Below are positions 1-7,627 of a stretch of 19,159 nt of DNA, piece by piece; within the stretch, counting starts at the first letter, position 1; the number at the start of each line of letters is the position of its first letter. The DNA comes from Porphyromonadaceae bacterium UBA7572 (GTDB lineage Bacteria; Bacteroidota; Bacteroidia; Bacteroidales; Muribaculaceae), in the NCBI GenBank assembly GCA_002476625.1, contig DLLC01000024.1, positions 1-19,159 on the forward strand. Direction: 5' to 3'. The position numbers and the translations under genes are program-made. The notes below the pieces were generated by a model. The model was not told the origin of the DNA, did no database searches, and saw nothing but the letters and a program-made list of their open reading frames with translations.

Positions 1-867
1 GGTGGTTACCGTCAGCAGCAGGGCGGATACCAGCAAGGCGGATACCAGCAAGGCGGCTTCAAAAAGCGCCAGCAAGGGCCACGCCCACAAATGCGTTTCG
101 TACCACGTCCTCAGCCAGTGGAATATGAGGAGGCTGCAATTGATCCAAATGCAGAAATTCGTCTGAACAAATTCTTGGCCAACGCTGGTGTGTGCTCACG
201 CCGTGAAGCCGATGAGCTGATCACCAAAGGACTGGTGAAGGTGAACGGCGAGCCCGTGACCGAGCTCGGTGTGAAAATCACCGCAAAAGACACCGTTGAA
301 TACAACGACAAAGTGGTGACCAGCGAGCGCAAAATCTACATCCTGCTCAACAAGCCAAAAGACTGTGTGACCACAAGCGACGACCCCAACGGACGCAAAA
401 CCGTGATGGACATCGTGAAAGGCGCATGTGAAGAGCGCATCTACCCTGTGGGCCGCCTCGACCGCAACACCACCGGTGTGCTTCTGCTCACCAACGATGG
501 CGACTTGGCCTCGAAGCTCACCCATCCTAAATATGTGAAGAAGAAAATATATCAAGTGTGGACCGACAAGCCCATCAGCGAGGAGGATATGCAGCACATA
601 GCCGACGGCGTTGAACTCGACGACGGCCCTATCCACGCCGACGCAGTGAGCTACGTTTCGCCCACCGACCGTAAGCAGGCTGGCATCGAAATCCACTCGG
701 GCCGCAACCGTGTGGTGCGCCGCATCTTTGAGTCGCTCGGCTACCATGTGGTGAAACTCGACCGCGTGTATTTCGCAGGCCTCACCAAGAAGAACCTGCC
801 TCGCGGACGCTGGCGCTACCTCACTCAGGAAGAAGTAAACTTCTTGAAGCAGAACTCATTTGAATAA
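1..867 (+). CDS. rluB: RsuA/RluB-family rRNA pseudouridine synthase, 5'-truncated by the window edge
   Basis: The frame is open from base 1, so the true start lies upstream; the ATG at 91 is internal. The N-terminal part is a low-complexity Gly/Gln/Tyr tail (GGYQQ units) of the kind many Bacteroidetes RluB proteins carry. Counted from Met 91, an S4 RNA-binding domain covers about residues 24-70 (IRLNKFLANAGVCSRREAD). The catalytic domain follows, with the family motif GRLDRNTTGVLLLTNDG; its Asp is the expected catalytic residue that attacks the target uridine. The C-terminal RNRVVRRIFESLGY and GRWRYLT elements are also typical. Family members isomerise one uridine in rRNA; RluB acts on 23S rRNA. 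RluB is the likeliest member, but RsuA, RluE or RluF-like specificity cannot be excluded from sequence. asnS follows 34 bases downstream on the same strand without a visible terminator, so the two may be cotranscribed. Confidence 0.9.
   Translation, partial: GGYRQQQGGYQQGGYQQGGFKKRQQGPRPQMRFVPRPQPVEYEEAAIDPNAEIRLNKFLANAGVCSRREADELITKGLVKVNGEPVTELGVKITAKDTVEYNDKVVTSERKIYILLNKPKDCVTTSDDPNGRKTVMDIVKGACEERIYPVGRLDRNTTGVLLLTNDGDLASKLTHPKYVKKKIYQVWTDKPISEEDMQHIADGVELDDGPIHADAVSYVSPTDRKQAGIEIHSGRNRVVRRIFESLGYHVVKLDRVYFAGLTKKNLPRGRWRYLTQEEVNFLKQNSFE
22..51 (+). repeat. 15-bp tandem repeat coding GGYQQ units
   Basis: Two exact copies of GGCGGATACCAGCAA lie at 22-36 and 37-51, with degenerate units on both sides (1-21 and 52-60). 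They encode the Gly-Gly-Tyr-Gln-Gln repeats of the disordered N-terminal tail of the pseudouridine synthase. Copy number may vary between strains. The repeat continues to the left edge, so its full length is unknown. Confidence 0.8.
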
Positions 868-901
868 CCACACCACTCATTTGTTCTCAATATAGCAAAC
901 A

Positions 902-2311
902 ATGGAAATTAAAAGAACTAAAATTGTTGACATCTTCAACCCCGCGCTCATCGGCTCCGATGTGTGCGTGAAAGGCTGGGTACGCACCCGCCGCGGCAAC
1001 AAGCAAGTGCAGTTTATCGCGCTCAACGACGGGTCAACAATCAAGAACGTGCAAATCGTAGTGGATCCCACTAAATTCGACGAAGGTTTGCTCAAAGACA
1101 TCACCACCGGCGCATGCATCTGCGCCACCGGCAAGCTCGTGGAAAGCCAAGGCGCTGGCCAGAGCGTGGAAATACAGGCGGCCGACATCGTGCTTTACGG
1201 CACCTGCCCCAACGACTACCCCATGCAGAAAAAAGGCCAAACGTTTGAATACATGCGCAAGCACGCGCACCTGCGCATGCGCACCAACACTTTTGGTGCG
1301 GTGTTCCGCATCCGCCACAACATGGCCATGGCTGTGCACAGCTACTTCAATGAACACGGCTTCTTCTACTTCCACTCGCCCATTATCACTGCAAGCGACT
1401 GTGAGGGAGCCGGTGAAATGTTCCAGGTGACCACCAAGAACCTCTATAAGCTCGAGAAAGACAAGAATGGCAGCATCAAGTATGACGACGACTTCTTCGG
1501 CAAGATGACATCGCTCACCGTGAGCGGCCAGCTTGAAGGCGAACTCGGAGCCACCGCATTAGGCGCCATCTACACTTTCGGCCCCACATTCCGCGCCGAA
1601 AACAGCAACACGCCTCGCCACTTGGCTGAGTTCTGGATGATAGAGCCAGAGGTGGCTTTCCTCGAATTAAACGGGCTGATGGACTTGGAAGAGGACTTCA
1701 TCAAGTATTGCGTGAAGTGGGCGCTCGACCACTGCAAAGACGATCTTGAATTCCTCAACAAGATGATCGACAAGGGCCTTATTGAGCGCCTGCAGAGTGT
1801 GCTGCGCGACGACTTCGTGCGCCTGGAATACACCGAAGGCATCAAAATTCTGGAAGAGGCCGAGCAGAGTGGCATGAAGTTTGAGTTCCCCATCAGCTGG
1901 GGCGGCGACCTTGCCAGCGAGCACGAACGCTACCTGGTGGAAACCCACTTCAAGAAACCTGTAATCCTCTACAACTACCCCCGCGAAATCAAGGCTTTCT
2001 ACATGAAGCAGAACGATGAGCCAGAAGAGCGCCGCACCGTGCAAGGCACCGACGTGCTGTTCCCGCAAATCGGCGAAATTATCGGCGGTTCGGTTCGCGA
2101 AGAAAGCTACGAGAAACTGAACAGCGAAATTGAGCGCCGCCACATTCCCACTAAAGACATGTGGTGGTATCTCGACACGCGCAAATACGGCTCGTGCCCC
2201 CACGCAGGATTCGGCCTCGGATTTGAGCGCCTCATTCTGTTCGTGACCGGAATGCAGAATATCCGCGACGTGATTCCATTCCCACGCACGCCAAAGAACG
2301 CAGAATTCTAA
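902..2311 (+). CDS. asnS: Asparaginyl-tRNA synthetase
   Basis: A 469-residue class IIb aminoacyl-tRNA synthetase that charges tRNA-Asn with asparagine in the cytoplasm. The N-terminal OB-fold anticodon-binding domain covers about residues 18-105 (VCVKGWVRTRRGNKQVQFIALNDG). The catalytic core contains FFYFHSPIITASDCEGAGEMF-like motif 1 at about 154-174, the motif 2 region at about 228-250 (GPTFRAENSNTPRHLAEFWM) and motif 3 near the C-terminus (GFGLGFERL, about 436-444). The PRHLAEFWMIEPE segment and the absence of the extra insertion of bacterial AspRS favour AsnRS over AspRS. The length is normal for the family. The start has no Shine-Dalgarno, as is usual in this phylum. A strong terminator follows at 2341-2376. 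Confidence 0.97.
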   Translation: MEIKRTKIVDIFNPALIGSDVCVKGWVRTRRGNKQVQFIALNDGSTIKNVQIVVDPTKFDEGLLKDITTGACICATGKLVESQGAGQSVEIQAADIVLYGTCPNDYPMQKKGQTFEYMRKHAHLRMRTNTFGAVFRIRHNMAMAVHSYFNEHGFFYFHSPIITASDCEGAGEMFQVTTKNLYKLEKDKNGSIKYDDDFFGKMTSLTVSGQLEGELGATALGAIYTFGPTFRAENSNTPRHLAEFWMIEPEVAFLELNGLMDLEEDFIKYCVKWALDHCKDDLEFLNKMIDKGLIERLQSVLRDDFVRLEYTEGIKILEEAEQSGMKFEFPISWGGDLASEHERYLVETHFKKPVILYNYPREIKAFYMKQNDEPEERRTVQGTDVLFPQIGEIIGGSVREESYEKLNSEIERRHIPTKDMWWYLDTRKYGSCPHAGFGLGFERLILFVTGMQNIRDVIPFPRTPKNAEF

Positions 2312-2340
2312 ATTCTATTCCAAACAATACCTTTCGAATG

Positions 2341-2376
2341 TGCTACCTCACTGCCGACAGCGAGGTAGCATTTTTT
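2341..2376 (+). terminator. Rho-independent terminator of asnS
   Basis: Perfect 9-bp stem TGCTACCTC (2341-2349) and GAGGTAGCA (2362-2370), with an inner CTG/CAG pairing in the loop, followed directly by six T (2371-2376). It lies 29 bases after the asnS stop. Confidence 0.92.
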
Positions 2377-2402
2377 CTGCGCGTCACTACAAGCAAAGAC
2401 AT

Positions 2403-2439
2403 AAAAAAATCCGCCAAGGGAAAATCCCCACCTGGCGGA
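2403..2439 (-). terminator. Rho-independent terminator of the Lys/Cys-repeat gene
   Basis: Read on the minus strand, stem TCCGCCA (2439-2433) pairs with TGGCGGA (2416-2410) and is followed by seven T (2409-2403). It lies downstream of the minus-strand gene at 2501-2833 and faces the asnS terminator. Confidence 0.85.
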
Positions 2440-2500
2440 AATAATATTAATTGAGATGTGACGTGCCGCAGGAAAAAACTTGCAAGCAAAGAAAAATATT

Positions 2501-2833
2501 CTATTTGGTCGAGCAATTATTGTTTAAAGCCTTTTTGCACTGCTTCTTGGCTTTAGCATATTTCTTCTTGGCCTTCTTACACTGCTTTTTAGCCTCCTTG
2601 CACTCCTTCTTGGCTTCCTTGCACTCTTTTCTGGCTTCCTTGCACTCTTTCTTGGCCTCCATCACACAGTTTTCACAATCCTTTTCAGCCTGCTTCATTT
2701 TTTGACCAGACTCGCAGCACGAGGCCACAGCGGTCTTCACTTCCTTGACGCTGCAATGCTGCGCAGCGGTCTGGGCCATAGCCGCAGTAGCAGCCATCAT
2801 CAGTACGGCTAAAGCCATCATCTTTCTTTTCAT
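2501..2833 (-). CDS. Small secreted Lys/Cys-rich heptad-repeat protein, function unknown
   Basis: A 110-residue protein that I do not recognise. Residues 1-20 are a clear Sec signal peptide ending AMA before Q21. The mature part contains six consecutive heptads from about residue 62 to 103 (KECKEAR, KECKEAK, KECKEAK, KQCKKAK, KKYAKAK, KQCKKAL). Cys sits at residues 64, 71, 78, 85 and 99 in strict 7-residue register; Tyr92 replaces one. Further Cys occur at 27, 39, 40, 53, 56 and 107, giving 11 in all. The region should form a highly charged helix with one face of thiols, which could bind metal, form disulfides or act as a structural envelope peptide; these roles are inference. It is a single-gene unit with its own consensus promoter (2878-2908) and terminator, so it is very probably expressed. 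Confidence 0.85.
   Translation of the reverse strand: MKRKMMALAVLMMAATAAMAQTAAQHCSVKEVKTAVASCCESGQKMKQAEKDCENCVMEAKKECKEARKECKEAKKECKEAKKQCKKAKKKYAKAKKQCKKALNNNCSTK
2528..2650 (-). repeat. 21-bp tandem repeat coding Cys heptads
   Basis: About six 21-bp units encode the KxCKxAK heptads of the secreted protein. The units match closely but not exactly at DNA level, and one carries a Tyr codon instead of Cys. The opposite strand is also open across this region and shows a mirrored FLASLHS repeat; that is a shadow. Confidence 0.8.
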
Positions 2834-2877
2834 AACTCTTTCATTTAAAAATTTAGAATACGATTATTTTCTTGATG

Positions 2878-2908
2878 CAAACTTAACATATTACCGACAA
2901 ACCTCAAA
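2878..2908 (-). promoter_or_regulatory. Consensus Bacteroidetes promoter of the Lys/Cys-repeat gene
   Basis: On the minus strand, TTTG (2908-2905) is followed after exactly 19 bases by TAAGTTTG (2885-2878). This matches the Bacteroidetes sigma-ABfr consensus TTTG-N19/21-TAnnTTTG. Transcription should start near 2872, giving a leader of about 40 bases before the ATG at 2833. Confidence 0.8.
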
Positions 2909-3078
2909 CATCATAAAACAAAAAGAATTTTAATTGTTGCAAAAAAATGAACTATACAACCTCTGGGAAGAAACAAGAGAATGGCAAAATTTATTTTAGT
3001 AATGTTAAAAACACTGCTGTTTTTCTTAAAAAGCAACTGCTAAATGGCAACCCGACTAAATAATTAAGAAAAAATTAG

Positions 3079-3086
3079 TAACTTTG
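3079..3086 (+). promoter_or_regulatory. -7 promoter element of the GT5/DUF4270 unit
   Basis: TAACTTTG fits the TAnnTTTG -7 consensus and lies 24 bases before the ATG at 3111. No convincing -33 TTTG is visible at the right spacing, so the call rests on the -7 box and position. The rest of the 2834-3110 gap shows nothing else I can support. Confidence 0.6.
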
Positions 3087-3110
3087 CACTGATATAATAC
3101 TTTTTGCGCA

Positions 3111-3920
3111 ATGGATGTAAACAAAGTACTCTTTATTTCACAGGAAATATCTCCTTATTTGCCTGACACACCAATGGCCGTGATGGGACGTGAATTGCCT
3201 CAGGCCATACAGGAAAATGGTCTGGAAGTGCGTACTTTTATGCCTAAATACGGTTTCATCAACGAGCGTCGCAACCAGCTTCACGAAGTGATTCGCCTCT
3301 CTGGCATGAACATCACTATCGACGACACCGACCACCCTCTCATCATCAAGGTGGCCACATTGCAGCCCGTGCGTATGCAGGTGTATTTCATCTATAACGA
3401 AGATTACTTCACAAAAAGCATCACCAAAGAGCTGGAGACGCATTCATCTCCTGCCGACAACGATGAACGCAGCATATTCTTTGTGCGAGGCACACTCGAA
3501 ACAGTGAAAAAACTGCGGTGGGTGCCAGAAGTAATTCACTGCACAGGTATGATTACAGCCCTTGCGCCTCTTTATATCAAAGACTTCTACGCCGACGATC
3601 CGTCATACAAAGATGCGAAAGTGGTGTATTCACTTTGCGACGACGACTTCTCCGAGCCTTTCGACGCTCGCCTCTACGAGAAACTGAAATTCGACGGCAT
3701 GAAGGAGAACAACATCGCTTGGGTAAAAGATCAGGCGCTCGACAAAGTGGGACTTACAAAACTCGCTCTTCAGCACTGCGACGGTGTGGTGCAGGCCAGC
3801 GAGCATGTGAGCGATGAAATTTTAGCGCTCGTAAAGGAGAGCGGGCTACCCTTCCTCCCTTACCAAGCCGACGTAGCTAACAGCGCGGAGACGTACAAGG
3901 CATTCTACGAATCTCTGTAA
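3111..3920 (+). CDS. Truncated GT5 glycogen/starch synthase N-domain protein
   Basis: 269 residues matching only the N-terminal Rossmann domain of GT5 glycogen synthases. The opening KVLFISQEISPYLPDTPMAV aligns with the usual KILFVSSEVAPYAKTGGLGDV, and WVPEVIHCTGMITALAPLYI with the family's PDVVHAHDWHTALVPVYL region. Full glycogen synthases have about 480 residues in two domains; the C-terminal nucleotide-sugar domain is absent, and the stop is followed closely by the next gene, so this is not a local frameshift within the window. The KTGG segment that contacts ADP-glucose is replaced by PDTPM. It is therefore probably not an active synthase. Short GT5-like proteins beside DUF4270 genes are usual in Bacteroidales, which suggests a conserved, non-glycogen or regulatory role (inference). 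Likely cotranscribed with the DUF4270 gene 27 bases downstream. Confidence 0.82.
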   Translation: MDVNKVLFISQEISPYLPDTPMAVMGRELPQAIQENGLEVRTFMPKYGFINERRNQLHEVIRLSGMNITIDDTDHPLIIKVATLQPVRMQVYFIYNEDYFTKSITKELETHSSPADNDERSIFFVRGTLETVKKLRWVPEVIHCTGMITALAPLYIKDFYADDPSYKDAKVVYSLCDDDFSEPFDARLYEKLKFDGMKENNIAWVKDQALDKVGLTKLALQHCDGVVQASEHVSDEILALVKESGLPFLPYQADVANSAETYKAFYESL

Positions 3921-3947
3921 CTACATTTTTTAAAAAAAGAATTAAAA

Positions 3948-5348
3948 ATGAAGAAATCGGTAACTTTGATATTCGCCATGCTTATGCTGATTGGCGCATA
4001 CTCATGCTCCGACGAAAATATAGGCCACTCCATCATCGACACTAAGTCGTCGATAATCGAGGACTCGTCGTTTGTGATGACGGGAGTGAGCGTGCCTAAC
4101 ACCAAGCTGCACGCCCGCACCAGCACACAGCTCGTGGGCGAAATCTCCAGCCCTGGCTATGGCACGCTATCAAGCGATGTGGTGTGCCAGCTCATGCCTG
4201 CCAACAGAATCGACACCATTGGCACTAAAGTGGAATGGGTGGATTCCTGCAAGCTGATTCTAAGCTTAAAAACCACTGGCGGCTTCACGGGCGACTCTTT
4301 AGCTCCAATGCGTATGAACGTGTATGAGCTCAACAAACAGCTCCCCGACCCCATCTACAGCGATTTCGATGTGAAGGGATACTACGACTCAAGCAAGCTA
4401 ATAGCCACAGCTTCCTGCTCTCCAGCGAGTGCAATCCTATGCTCAGACTATAGCTACACAGGCTCAACATCTACATGGCGAGAGATTCGCATTCCAATGC
4501 CTAAGGCTTTCGCACAGAAGATTTACAACCTGTATGTGAACAACAGCGATATTTTCAGCGACCCATTAAAGTTTAAAGAGCACTTCCCTGGGCTTTACCT
4601 CACAAACAGTTATGGTTCAGGACGTGTGATGAACTACTATGCCACAGATCTTGAGGTGTATTACCGAAAGCACGTCACGCTCAACGACACCACCGACACC
4701 ATCCAAACCTACAACCAGGTGTATGTGGCAGCCACCCCAGAGGTTATCACCAACAACAACCTGCGGCTGAGCGTGGCTAACAGCGTGAAAGAAATGGTGA
4801 ACAACGGAGAGGCAATAGTGATGGGGCCATCAGGATACGAGGTGAACGTGAAATTCCCGATTCAGGACATCATCAACACCTACAAGGCCAACACCGCCGA
4901 CGGACTGTCGATCATTAACTCACTTGAACTCACTATACCTGCTGAAGAGATCAGCAACGAATACAAAATAGCCCCTCCAAGCTATCTACTGATGGTGAAG
5001 AAGGACAAAAAGGACACTTTCTTTGAAGGCGACAGCCTGACTAACAGCAAAGACTCGTTCTACGCCACTTATGATGCCACCAAAAAAGAATACGTGTTTA
5101 AAGGCCTGCGACCCTACATTCTTAACATCATCAACAATCAGAATGGCGTGGCAAAGGAGGAGGACATCAATCTGACCCTCACCCCTATTGATGTGGAAAC
5201 CTACACGCAGACATCAAGCTACTATTATTCACAGACGCAGACTGTAGTGACAAAGATTTCACCTTCGGTATCAGTTCCGTCGATAGCGAAACTAAGGCTC
5301 GACAAGGCCAAAATAAAAGTGGTTTACAGCAAGCAGACGGTTTTCTAA
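3948..5348 (+). CDS. DUF4270 family lipoprotein
   Basis: 466 residues. The N-terminus is a lipoprotein signal peptide: MKKS, a hydrophobic stretch, then the lipobox IGAYSC with Cys20 as the predicted lipidation site, followed by SDENIG. The mature start (SDENIGHSIIDTKSSIIEDSSF) resembles the opening of DUF4270 proteins, Bacteroidetes envelope lipoproteins of unknown function. The body is rich in beta-type segments (LYVNNSDIF, YYATDLEVYYRKHV, LSIINSLELTIPAEEI) and lacks membrane spans. It should be exported and anchored in the outer membrane. It follows the GT5-like gene after 27 bases, a conserved pairing in this order to my knowledge. No terminator lies between it and tRNA-Thr 65 bases downstream. 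Confidence 0.85.
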   Translation: MKKSVTLIFAMLMLIGAYSCSDENIGHSIIDTKSSIIEDSSFVMTGVSVPNTKLHARTSTQLVGEISSPGYGTLSSDVVCQLMPANRIDTIGTKVEWVDSCKLILSLKTTGGFTGDSLAPMRMNVYELNKQLPDPIYSDFDVKGYYDSSKLIATASCSPASAILCSDYSYTGSTSTWREIRIPMPKAFAQKIYNLYVNNSDIFSDPLKFKEHFPGLYLTNSYGSGRVMNYYATDLEVYYRKHVTLNDTTDTIQTYNQVYVAATPEVITNNNLRLSVANSVKEMVNNGEAIVMGPSGYEVNVKFPIQDIINTYKANTADGLSIINSLELTIPAEEISNEYKIAPPSYLLMVKKDKKDTFFEGDSLTNSKDSFYATYDATKKEYVFKGLRPYILNIINNQNGVAKEEDINLTLTPIDVETYTQTSSYYYSQTQTVVTKISPSVSVPSIAKLRLDKAKIKVVYSKQTVF

Positions 5349-5413
5349 ATAAACGCGCGCTTACTGCACCGACAGAAAAAAATATCACGATGCGACCACG
5401 AAGCATCGTAACA

Positions 5414-5486
5414 GCCGCAATAGCTCAGTTGGTAGAGCATTTCATTCGTAACGAAAAGGTCACGGGTTCGAGCCCCGTTCGCGGCT
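5414..5486 (+). tRNA. tRNA-Thr (anticodon CGT)
   Basis: A full cloverleaf can be drawn: acceptor GCCGCAA/TCGCGGC, D stem GCTC/GAGC, anticodon stem TTTCA/CGAAA with loop TTCGTAA (anticodon CGT, reads ACG), T stem ACGGG/CCCGT with loop TTCGAGC, discriminator T. CCA is not encoded. Two A:C mismatches are present, at pair 6:67 in the acceptor and at 31:39 in the anticodon stem, and the anticodon stem is otherwise mostly A:U. The gene is followed immediately by a strong terminator, so it is likely expressed, possibly as the tail of the DUF4270 transcript. Confidence 0.9.
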
Positions 5487-5487
5487 C

Positions 5488-5521
5488 AAAATCCTTCAGA
5501 GAGTATTCTGAAGGATTTTTT
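5488..5521 (+). terminator. Rho-independent terminator after tRNA-Thr
   Basis: A 13-bp perfect stem, AAAATCCTTCAGA (5488-5500) with TCTGAAGGATTTT (5507-5519), a 6-base loop, and a T-rich tail. It starts two bases after the tRNA. Confidence 0.93.
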
Positions 5522-5565
5522 ATTTTATTATTGCAGAATAATGCGCTACTGAACATTTTTGTTGC

Positions 5566-5573
5566 TATCTTTG
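5566..5573 (+). promoter_or_regulatory. Putative -7 promoter element of the hypothetical gene pair
   Basis: TATCTTTG fits TAnnTTTG. No matching -33 element is seen. It would give a leader of about 100 bases before the ATG at 5683. Called from the -7 box and from its place after a terminator only. Confidence 0.4.
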
Positions 5574-5682
5574 CGAACACGCAGCAAGGCAGCGATTGGC
5601 ACTTGCATAGCAGCATCTGCGGCAAGCGACTGCGCAATTCGCATAAAGGCACTTAGTATAAATCTGAAAATAAAAACGTGAA

Positions 5683-6213
5683 ATGATAAAAATATTGGTA
5701 ATCTTGGCATTGATGCTGTGCTGCCAATCTATGGCGCATGCACAAAGTGGAGTGACAGAAATCACACCAGAGAAAACCGACAGCGCAGCTGTGACCCTAC
5801 AAAATGAGTTTTGGGGATGCACACTGGGCGTAAGCACCAAGCAGGAAACCATGACAGCACTTGATCGCAGAAAAGTGGTCTCGTCGGATTATGAGGGCAG
5901 CATCATCGTCAATTCCCCCACTCTTGAGGGGCTGACCTACACTTACGCCTCGATGGATTTCGACAGTGGCACGCTATCGAGTGTCACATTCATGAAGTCC
6001 GGGCTCACAAAAGATGACGCCATCGTGTTCAGCAAAGCCATCTACAGCACATTTGCCGACAAATATGTAATGATAAAAACATCAGTCGACGGCTTCGACT
6101 GCTATTTCACAAATGTTGGCACCACCACATGCACCATATTTATCAGCCACACCGAATATGGCTACACCGCAAGTGTGTGCTATGAATACGGCACAGTAAA
6201 ACTTGACAAATAA
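5683..6213 (+). CDS. Hypothetical secreted protein
   Basis: 176 residues, not recognised. Residues 1-20 form a Sec signal peptide (hydrophobic core LVILALMLCCQSM, cleavage after AHA). The mature protein begins with a short Ser/Thr/Glu-rich linker, then FWGCTLGVSTKQETMTAL. That opening recalls small periplasmic alpha/beta domains (BLIP/SmpA-like, with FxGxxLGxS then a helix), but this is only a resemblance. Alternating strands follow (LTYTYASMDF, LSSVTFMKSG, FDCYFTNVG, TTCTIFISHTEYG). Cys residues in the mature part (43, 132, 142, 158 approximately) could form disulfides. The stop codon overlaps the next ATG by one base (TAATG), so the downstream gene is probably translationally coupled. Confidence 0.75.
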   Translation: MIKILVILALMLCCQSMAHAQSGVTEITPEKTDSAAVTLQNEFWGCTLGVSTKQETMTALDRRKVVSSDYEGSIIVNSPTLEGLTYTYASMDFDSGTLSSVTFMKSGLTKDDAIVFSKAIYSTFADKYVMIKTSVDGFDCYFTNVGTTTCTIFISHTEYGYTASVCYEYGTVKLDK

Positions 6214-7424
6214 TGGAAATCTCAGTAAAAGCATTTATGCGAATGCAGCCCAACACCAAAAAAGTGACTGAGGCAGAAAAATATTATATGGAGCTGGCTC
6301 TACGCCTGGCCAAGCACTGGGACGAAAGCGGCAGGTTCACAAATTTGTCCGACAGCGAGCGTCAGGCGGTGGTTCTGGCTGTGGTGGGCTATTTCCAGGA
6401 CATTGTGACAGACGCAGGCATCTGGAGGTCGTTCACCATGATGCACAGCCACCTTTATGGCACGCCACTGCCCTTCTATCCACGGCGCGACGACTACATC
6501 GACTTTGAGCTAAACGTGGATGACCTGCGTTTCCTAATCTGGTACGCGATAGAGGGACAGCATTACCGCAACTTCAACATATCACCACTCGACCCCGACA
6601 TTGAGTGGCTGGCTAATGAATTCTACAAACAGCTCGACGAGGTGTATGAAACCGCACCTGAAGCGGTGGAATACAACATCAAAACAGGTGTCGACCCTAA
6701 CGACGTGGAGGATGCCAACAGCATTTTCGAACTGAGCACATGGCTTTTCTACCACTGCTACTTCATGAAGCACGCCTCAAAAATAACGATCGCGAAAACG
6801 CATATCGAGGCGCAAAAAATGCTCAAGGAAAGCGGAAGGGCGGCAGCGGAAAAAATACAGGATCTCTACGACCGCGTGATGCTTAGCCAGCCTTGCGGAC
6901 CGCTGGCACTGCCCATAGGAGAATGGGTGCAGATGGTGGCCACTGGCGAACTGCCTGGCGAAAAGGCCACCAACCATGCCACCAGCATCCACCATCTCTA
7001 CACCGATTTTATAAAAGCCAATGGAAAAGAAATCGGATTCTTCAAGGATTATGAGGCGCTCACTTCTTTTTTAACGCAAAAAATGGGATGGGAGGCCGAC
7101 GAGAATGGCATATTTCCAAACCTTTCCGACCAACACAACTTCGTGGTGCTCGCCAACAAAGCTCACGGCATACTTATAGCGCCCAATGTGGCGCAATTCG
7201 TGGCCATGGAGGGCAACAGCCTATACGACAAGGACGAGGCCACACGCGAAGCCCACACGCTCGTCACCGAGCAGGGAAGATGCCCAGCCGACCTCATACG
7301 CTACCTATTTGAAAACGAACTGCTGCCCGATGCCGTTCTGCCAGCCGACACCACAAGAAAACTCCTCCACAGCAACTGGGACTTCCTCGCCCGCCTATAC
7401 CAGCAAGAATACTACACCCACTAA
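6213..7424 (+). CDS. Hypothetical cytoplasmic protein, possibly DUF3843
   Basis: 403 residues without signal peptide or membrane span. The opening (FMRMQPNTKKVTEAEKYYMELALRLAK), the FQDIVTDAGIWRSF...LYGTPLPFY block at about 70-95 and the VDDLRFLIWYAI block at about 108-120 resemble, from memory, the DUF3843 family of Bacteroidetes (roughly 400-440 residues, function unknown). The protein is mostly helical and shows no catalytic motif that I can name. Near residue 305, FPNLSDQHNFVVLANKAHGILIAPNVA is a second well-structured block. It overlaps the secreted gene by one base, which suggests coupled translation, but no shared function can be read. A bidirectional terminator follows at 7495-7526. 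Confidence 0.75.
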   Translation: MEISVKAFMRMQPNTKKVTEAEKYYMELALRLAKHWDESGRFTNLSDSERQAVVLAVVGYFQDIVTDAGIWRSFTMMHSHLYGTPLPFYPRRDDYIDFELNVDDLRFLIWYAIEGQHYRNFNISPLDPDIEWLANEFYKQLDEVYETAPEAVEYNIKTGVDPNDVEDANSIFELSTWLFYHCYFMKHASKITIAKTHIEAQKMLKESGRAAAEKIQDLYDRVMLSQPCGPLALPIGEWVQMVATGELPGEKATNHATSIHHLYTDFIKANGKEIGFFKDYEALTSFLTQKMGWEADENGIFPNLSDQHNFVVLANKAHGILIAPNVAQFVAMEGNSLYDKDEATREAHTLVTEQGRCPADLIRYLFENELLPDAVLPADTTRKLLHSNWDFLARLYQQEYYTH

Positions 7425-7494
7425 CCATCTCTTCATCAAAACTTGAATATTGAAAGTCCCCCACTCTCGAACGCTTACCACACATATATATGCA

Positions 7495-7526
7495 AAAAGA
7501 AGACTTGCAAATGCAAGTCTTCTTTT
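7495..7526. terminator. Bidirectional terminator between the hypothetical gene and tRNA-His
   Basis: A 14-bp perfect stem (7495-7508 with 7513-7526) has a 4-base loop. The outer arms are A-rich on the left and T-rich on the right, so each strand carries a T run after the stem. It can terminate tRNA-His from the right and the 6213-7424 gene from the left. Confidence 0.88.
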
Positions 7527-7533
7527 GACTGAG

Positions 7534-7608
<75 letters not shown>

Positions 7609-7627
7609 ATTTGTTGATTAACGAGTG

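Noticed and set aside
2451..2705. Plus-strand open frame with a FLASLHS repeat
   Set aside because: It is the mirror of the Cys-heptad gene on the minus strand, which has a signal peptide, promoter and terminator; the plus frame has none of these.
3007..3024. Hairpin AAAAACA-CTGC-TGTTTTT in the gap before the GT5-like gene
   Set aside because: Seven mostly A:T pairs, no following T run and no upstream plus-strand gene to terminate.
5390..5656. Open frame running through tRNA-Thr and its terminator
   Set aside because: It translates the tRNA and hairpin; no signal, motif or start context supports a protein.
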